DNA from: Branchiostoma floridae
Taxonomy: Eukaryota > Chordata > Leptocardii > Amphioxiformes > Branchiostomatidae
Assembly (NCBI RefSeq): GCF_000003815.2
Contig: NC_049991.1
Coordinates: 14,862,154 to 14,926,153, forward strand
Length of the DNA stretch: 64,000 nucleotides
Direction of reading: 5' to 3'
In this document: in pieces, positions 58,195 to 64,000 of the stretch
Layout: every line of letters starts with the position of its first letter
How positions within the stretch are numbered: the first letter of the stretch is position 1
The notes under the pieces: model-generated
What the model saw: the letters and a program-made list of their open reading frames with translations, nothing else
Databases searched by the model: none
What the model was told of the DNA's origin: nothing
Made by a program: the position numbers and the translations under genes

Positions 58195-61100
58195 TCTCTG
58201 TGCTGGATGTCTCAGGTGGAGTTGACGCATGAGGGGCGACAGTAATAGACATTAATGTACATCAACAATGGCCCTCATCATCTCAACCCCAACATAACCA
58301 CAGGTCGCAATCAACACCCCAAATAAGTACCCGTTTTAGAGCTCTAACAGCATTCGCAACAATGTACTCTGCGTTATTTATTACAGTTTTACAACAACTG
58401 TATCATTTTAACCTCAAATAACGTGTCAAAACCTCATTCGACAAAATATATCAGTCTAATTTCTATTGAACGTTGATCATGTGGTCTTGATTAAGTTGTC
58501 CAGTCTAATCAACAACAAAGCTGTCTGCCCCTATAGAACATGTTTATAGCGGCAGTAAAATTGATGGTGGCAAAACTGACACTCTCAGGCAACAACCTTT
58601 GCCAAAGGTCAATCTGTAGTGTCTAAAGATCCTGATAATTTCTGTCATTAATACTCGTTAAGGGCCTTCAGTTCTTAATAAAACTGATGATACAAAGTGA
58701 CATGTATCACTGTACATAACACGAAAAGCAGTGCTTTATTTGATATAGAATTAAAAGGCAAGACTTCCTCGATACAAGCCATTGTTATATTTGCAACTTG
58801 TTTTGATTGATATGATTTGTTCAAGACAAGTTAGTTATTTCATGTTAGGACATCACTTAAAGTACAGTTCAAACTTGAATAAACAAAGGTTCAAACCATT
58901 ACTTACTATACTGAAGAAATGATGTAATGATAGCCACAACCAAGGAGGTTAAAATTTTGCCCTAACTAGTCTGCTAGGCATTTAATCAGCTTCCTTTTGG
59001 TCCTGAAAATGGTACAAGGACACTCCTCCCTCCCACCACTCTTACGAAAACAATCACCTCCTGCAGCCAGATCTCCCCATGCCTGAATGCTTATGTGCCA
59101 GTGCTGGGGTACTGTAAGATGATTATATTTGAGGGTAAGAGGCGCTTTGGCGATCTGCCGAGCTGGCAGGTCCCTCCATCTGATTACTGTGCCGCTCGCT
59201 GTCCACACAGCAGAAATCTGTCACAGGACCCAACACAACACAATCACCACAGCCACACGGAAAATTCAAAATGGCTGTCACCACCACCTATCCCAACAAC
59301 ACAACCGCAGGAAAAACAAGATGGTTCCTCTTCTTGGATTTTCAAATCAGCACAAGGCCAAGCTGAAAGGCGGAACCAGCCAGATACGACCTTGCATTAC
59401 ATTAGCTCGTAGTTGGGGCTAGGAGACAACCTGTAAAATGTCACACATGGATAAGCAATCCTTCCTGATGTCACCTGAAGTAACCCCGGTAATTCTCCAC
59501 AAGGACAGGTGGAACTTCAAGATAAAAGTATCAGTGGGTGATAACAAGCATCTCACACCCTTCTTCACACAATGGTCGTACATGAATAATTCCTACATGC
59601 TGTAAGGGAGGTTACACAGGTAAACAAAACAGCAAAGTCATACCCAGGGGCTTGGCTGGCAGCTGTCCTCCATTACAATGGCATCACTACCTGACCTCTG
59701 ACATTTGACCTAGTTTCCACTGACATCACAGGTTGGTGGCTATCTGCACAGGGGAATATTGTATGCACAGCTCTAGGCAATTTTTTATTCCACAGCAATG
59801 ATAGGCCAGCAAATATAATGCCACAGCCAGAAAGTACATATGACAGCTTCGGAGGCCATGAAAAATGAGCAGGTTTACTATTCTTCCAGCTCAAGTAACG
59901 AAGGTGCATATTCTTGAAGGATGGGGTGTAGCATAAAGATGTGTAGTGATCGTTTACGAATGCAAAACTTCATCAGATAAAATTCTGCCAGCAAAAAGGC
60001 AATTTCTGTGATCGTGAGCGAGGCGATGGAAACCCTTGAGCTGGGGCCCACTTTGCATGGAGCCATACTGTATGGCTGCTACCTGCGTCATTCCAGCCAG
60101 CAGTGGGGCCCTGACTAGTCACCTTCCTCATCACGCATTCTAGTCTTGTCTGCTCCAACCTACCCGGCTCCTACCTCGCCTATAGGAATAAAAACAGCCC
60201 TGCTAAATAGCCAGGCCTACTAAGCAATAGTGCAGGGGTGCTCATTCATAAATACATGGGTGCCCTTCTTTCACTGAGTGTTGAGAACATCATCCCCAAA
60301 CTCACTTCTGCAGAGCTCGTGTTACATGTAATGCATACATGTACTTTGAACTTCAAATGTATACAGTATACACAACCAGCTCTCTCGTGCAGCCAGGCAA
60401 AGCCAACTCTCCTCCATTGTTGTATTGCTTTCAGACAGATTTTACAGTACAAATCCTTCAGGAGAGTGAATACAAGCCTTATATAAACCTGGGTTATTTT
60501 TATTGTGCACTTGTTTATTCTACACTTCTATGTATTGAAATTATCTTTAGACATCAAAGGAAAATAACTTGCCCTCTGCATTACTTATATATATTTCTAA
60601 GAAAAATGTTAGTACAGTAATTATTGCCATAGGCACAGAATATTCATGAGGGATGTTAATAACCACAGGTTACATAAAAAATAATATACATTTTGTGTTG
60701 TTGCCACTGAAAAACATCAGGTTCAAATTGTACATCAAGAATCCTAAATGTATATCAAAAAACGTCCCTAGCAATACATGAAGCACCTGTCATTCAGGAA
60801 TATATAACTATCCAGGGAATAATGCATACAGCTCTGAAATATTTAAACCAGGGGCAATTGGACTCTTCAGGGTATATTAAATTTGACATTCATGATATTC
60901 AACACTGGAAAATACAACATGGTTATGGGCTACAGAGAGCTCATTATAACAACACAAGTAACAAGAACTGCAAAGCGTGGTTGTTACCATGAGACTGGCT
61001 TGACATAGTCCTACAAGTTCAAGGTCCTCCTTTCTTCTATCAAGGGATGACAGTCCGAAGGGATACATCTCTCTAACAACGGGGCCAGACTAGCGCTCCT

Positions 61101-61529
61101 TTCCCCGCATGACGTAAAATGTCTTTCAACAATTAGATTGGGCTAAATCCCTCCTTTGGAGGCCCAGGACCATTCTTTAATTCTCCCTACGACTGTCAGT
61201 TCTGGTAATGATGCTGTGATGGAAGCGGAGCCAACATGGTGTTTCTGGCTCAATTTGCAGCATGTTGGCTGCGGAACACTCCCCGCATACTAATGAGGGC
61301 CGGGGCTGCCCCACAGGGGGCAAAGGTCATCACTCAGGTGGTGAGGAGACGGATGTACCTCGGCGACTAGAGCTGGAGATTTTGCACCACGTTGGGCGCC
61401 AACCTTAGCTCTATCTCTTGCATTTTCTCACTTTTCATAATTGCTACTACAGTAACTGTAGTAGATGCAGGAACATCAAAGTCAACATCAAATAGATTTA
61501 GTTTGGGCTGCTTTCCAAATATTCTTCAG
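58195..61529. other. Presumed 5' intron with GC-richer islands
   Basis: It is mostly AT-rich. Two patches, about 59000-59420 and 61080-61420, are clearly richer in G+C and look less like neutral intron. They could be regulatory sequence or an untranslated exon. I cannot assign splice sites with confidence. Confidence 0.4.
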
Positions 61530-61850
61530 AAAGAATGTAATGTTAAATCAGACAGCTGAAATAAATAGGTCTTCTAGTACCATTTTCCTTTCACATGTTT
61601 TCTTCTCAGTACTTGTCCTATGCTACTATTACACTGTATGGCAAAATTAGACAGCTTTCCTAAATTCTTAAGGAAGAATGTAATATTAAATCAGACAGCT
61701 GAACAAAATAGGTCTTCTAGCACCATTCTACTTTCAGTACTATCTTTATCACTCATGTTTTCTTCTCAGCACTTGTCTTATCCTACTATTACACTGTATG
61801 GCAAAATTAGGCAGTTTCCCTAAATTCTTTAGCATTAATGTAACATCAAA
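61530..61850 (+). repeat. Tandem duplication, about 2.2 copies of a 143-160-bp unit
   Basis: GAATGTAATGTTAAATCAGA at 61533 recurs with small changes at 61676 and about 61836. CACTGTATGGCAAAATTAG also recurs. Copies have diverged by point changes and a small insertion. Confidence 0.75.
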
Positions 61851-63819
61851 TTAGACAGGTGGGAGGAATAGATATAGATTGGCGAATAAAGTTTCCAGCC
61901 ACCAATAAGTGTCCTGGTCACTTTGGGCGCATGTAACAAATCATCGGAGCCAACGCCAACATAATCACATTTTACCCTTCTGAGAAACAGAAAGAGACAG
62001 CCTAATACTTGTAATAGTCTTATCGTGTGGTCTGTCTGTAGACATGTCTCAATTCTGACCACAATTACATTTTTGCAGCTACAGTAACTTCCAAGTACTG
62101 GAGACACTACTTAAGTCTCCTCACAAGAGCTCAAAACTTCAGATTAATCTTTTCATGTCAATGGCAATCTAATATGTGCCATAATAGAAAAATTTACCAA
62201 TATCTTTATTCCTTCTATGCAATAATCTTCATGGCAATACACTGAAATATATTCAATATGATATTCATATATTAATCCATGCAAGCCATGATAATGTATA
62301 TACATATAAGTTATAACATATACATTGCATTTCCATCAACTTATAATATACGTAGACAATTCAAATAGGTCCTTCATTTGGACCATCCTTCAAAACATGG
62401 AATATGTGTAACATTACAGAGAGTCATTTTTGTACTAATGTTGCATATGACATTGTACTTTCACTTTACATGTACATAGTTGTATTTCGATTTGTTTATT
62501 TTCTTTGATCTGTTAAATGTAGGTACACCCCTGGCACATGGGGACATTATCTTATAGAGATCAAACAGAGTTGTTATCTGATAATCATGTATAATTTTGC
62601 TCCCTTCAGGTTAAGATAGACAAAAACAGATATAGGAAGGGAAACTACCCATCAATGTACTAGTTGCCGTATTGGCTATGTGTTCTCTTATTACCTAAAC
62701 ATTTTGGCTTCCATGCAAAGGCAGCACAATTTCAATATCTTGGTTCTTTAATTTAGAAAACTGTAGATTTAAGTAAATTTGAAGATAAACGCAAAATCGT
62801 GAGTCAACTGGAAAATATTCAGTTTCGTGTGTGTGTGTGAATATAATAATGCAAGTTTGCTGCAGTTCTATGCTTACATATGTTGAATGCTTCCTAACTT
62901 TTTATGATTAAAAGAAAACAAGAAGCAAACAAATAAATTGATCGCTCCCAAGCAAAATATTTCCATTGACTTCGTACCACTTAGCTCACCTCAAAGCCAT
63001 AAAACATATCCATCTAGTCCACATATCAGGGAGTCTGTCATTTTTGAGAAATCTCCGTATAATACATGAGGGATTAAGGACTTAACATTTGAGCATATTT
63101 CATGTGCTAGTACCATGCTGGGGGATTTAAGCTATGGAGAATACATCAATTAGCTGAGAGAACACATTTTTCTAAATTCAACTCATCACAAGAAACTGTA
63201 TGCTCCATCACCGATTTTATCATTTCATTTTTTTCTGCACATTTTTTTGCAGTTTTTGCGGATTAACATTAGCTTTTTTTGGTCTTGGATTTACAAACTA
63301 TAGAACTAGAAAATCAACATAGAAATAGTGTCGGAGGAAAATGTGCCACTTTGGTACAACCTCTTTCGGCAAATCAGATGCAAGTATTCCACCCAGCTCT
63401 GTTTCCACCTTCATAATAAGAACCAAGTGAATAAATTTATTTTTGAAGCAGAAGTTGTATTGTGGGGATAGCTGTGGTTTTAGTTTTTTTTTTACCAGGT
63501 TCTCCCCAATAAAAATTGCTGTGGCTCAACCTCTGCTTGAAGAATAAATAAATTGTTGTGGCCTTCACTCAGCCCACTTTTTTGTGTTCCATCAAGAGTG
63601 CATTAGTCAAATTGTCCTCTTACAAGTGATGAAATCTCGTACGGTGTACATCAGAACCCAGTGTTTGGGATGTGAAAATTTCAATGAAGGATGAATCATA
63701 CATGTCAGAACAAGATGCTGTTAATACTGTAAATCCTGAAATGTTTGCAATAGTTTCATTATTTTCATGTTTTTTTTCACAGTGACCTCTCCAAACCCTG
63801 GAAGTGGAACTGAATATGC
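61851..63819. other. AT-rich sequence, no gene seen
   Basis: Short random frames only. A GTGTGTGTGTG run lies near 62829. No bounded repeat was found. Confidence 0.6.
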
Positions 63820-64000
63820 AAAGTATTACTATAAATGCAGAAATGTTCACAGTGGATTAATGTTCGCGGTTTTCGCGATGAACACTTCACCGAGAACTTA
63901 AAACCACCGCGTACATTTTTCTATTACGGTATTAGACTGCAGTCTATAGTGTTACCGAGAACTTAAAACCACTGCGAAAAGTCTTTTTTTCTGCTAGCGT
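63820..64000. repeat. Partial repeat element running off the right edge
   Basis: ACCGAGAACTTAAAACCACC at 63890 recurs at about 63955 with one change, 65 bp apart. It is preceded by TTCGCGGTTTTCGCGATGAA, an internal inverted motif. The element continues beyond the window, so type and ends cannot be set. Confidence 0.5.

Noticed and set aside
59000-59420. Overlapping frames of about 80-105 codons in a GC-richer patch
   Set aside because: No family similarity, no confident splice sites; kept only as a possible regulatory island.
1-64000. CRISPR arrays, bacterial operons or viral genes
   Set aside because: The spliced gene structures show this is animal nuclear DNA, and none of the repeats has spacer-repeat regularity.

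Overview
This is a eukaryotic, intron-rich genomic window that looks like an invertebrate deuterostome. A lancelet (Branchiostoma-like cephalochordate) is my best guess. The reasons are two chordate-type genes, each apparently a single precursor of a vertebrate duplicate pair, and a high load of short non-autonomous DNA transposons. The species call is inference. No bacterial, viral or CRISPR features are present.

Left half (1-34724, minus strand): the 5' part of a non-muscle myosin II heavy chain gene (precursor of MYH9/MYH10/MYH14). The start codon is at 34724, and ten constitutive coding exons run leftward and leave the window inside the motor domain. Together they give about 433 residues: the SH3-like N-terminus, the P-loop, loop 1, switch I and part of the upper 50K region. 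Every exon has canonical splice sites and compatible phases. Between the P-loop exon and the switch I exon lie two in-frame cassette microexons (24 and 21 nt) and a 30-nt in-frame alternative acceptor. All of them fall at loop 1, where vertebrate non-muscle and smooth-muscle myosins carry alternatively spliced inserts. The long introns hold several transposons with recognisable inverted repeats and target-site duplications.

Middle (34725-44011): the presumed myosin promoter, with three CACGTG boxes, followed by about 9 kb with no gene I can support. It contains a 99-bp hairpin transposon, an AT-rich repeat region and a perfect 75-nt palindrome.

Right part (44012-53615, minus strand): a RAI1/TCF20-family gene, a large nuclear chromatin protein of about 1,754 residues ending in an extended PHD finger. 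It has a 224-nt exon, a 4.8-kb exon, two short exons that complete the zinc finger, and a terminal exon with stop and AATAAA. Further downstream is an isolated 821-nt open exon encoding an acidic, Ser/Glu-rich nuclear-type C-terminus. By phase it can join only to the first short zinc-finger exon, so it may be an alternative 3' end or part of another gene. Upstream (53616-64000) is probably 5' intron of the RAI1/TCF20-like gene, with more small transposons and tandem repeats; no 5' exon could be identified.

The pairing of the two genes matters in itself: human MYH9 and TCF20 share 22q, and human MYH10 and RAI1 share 17p. The window therefore appears to keep the unduplicated ancestral linkage.
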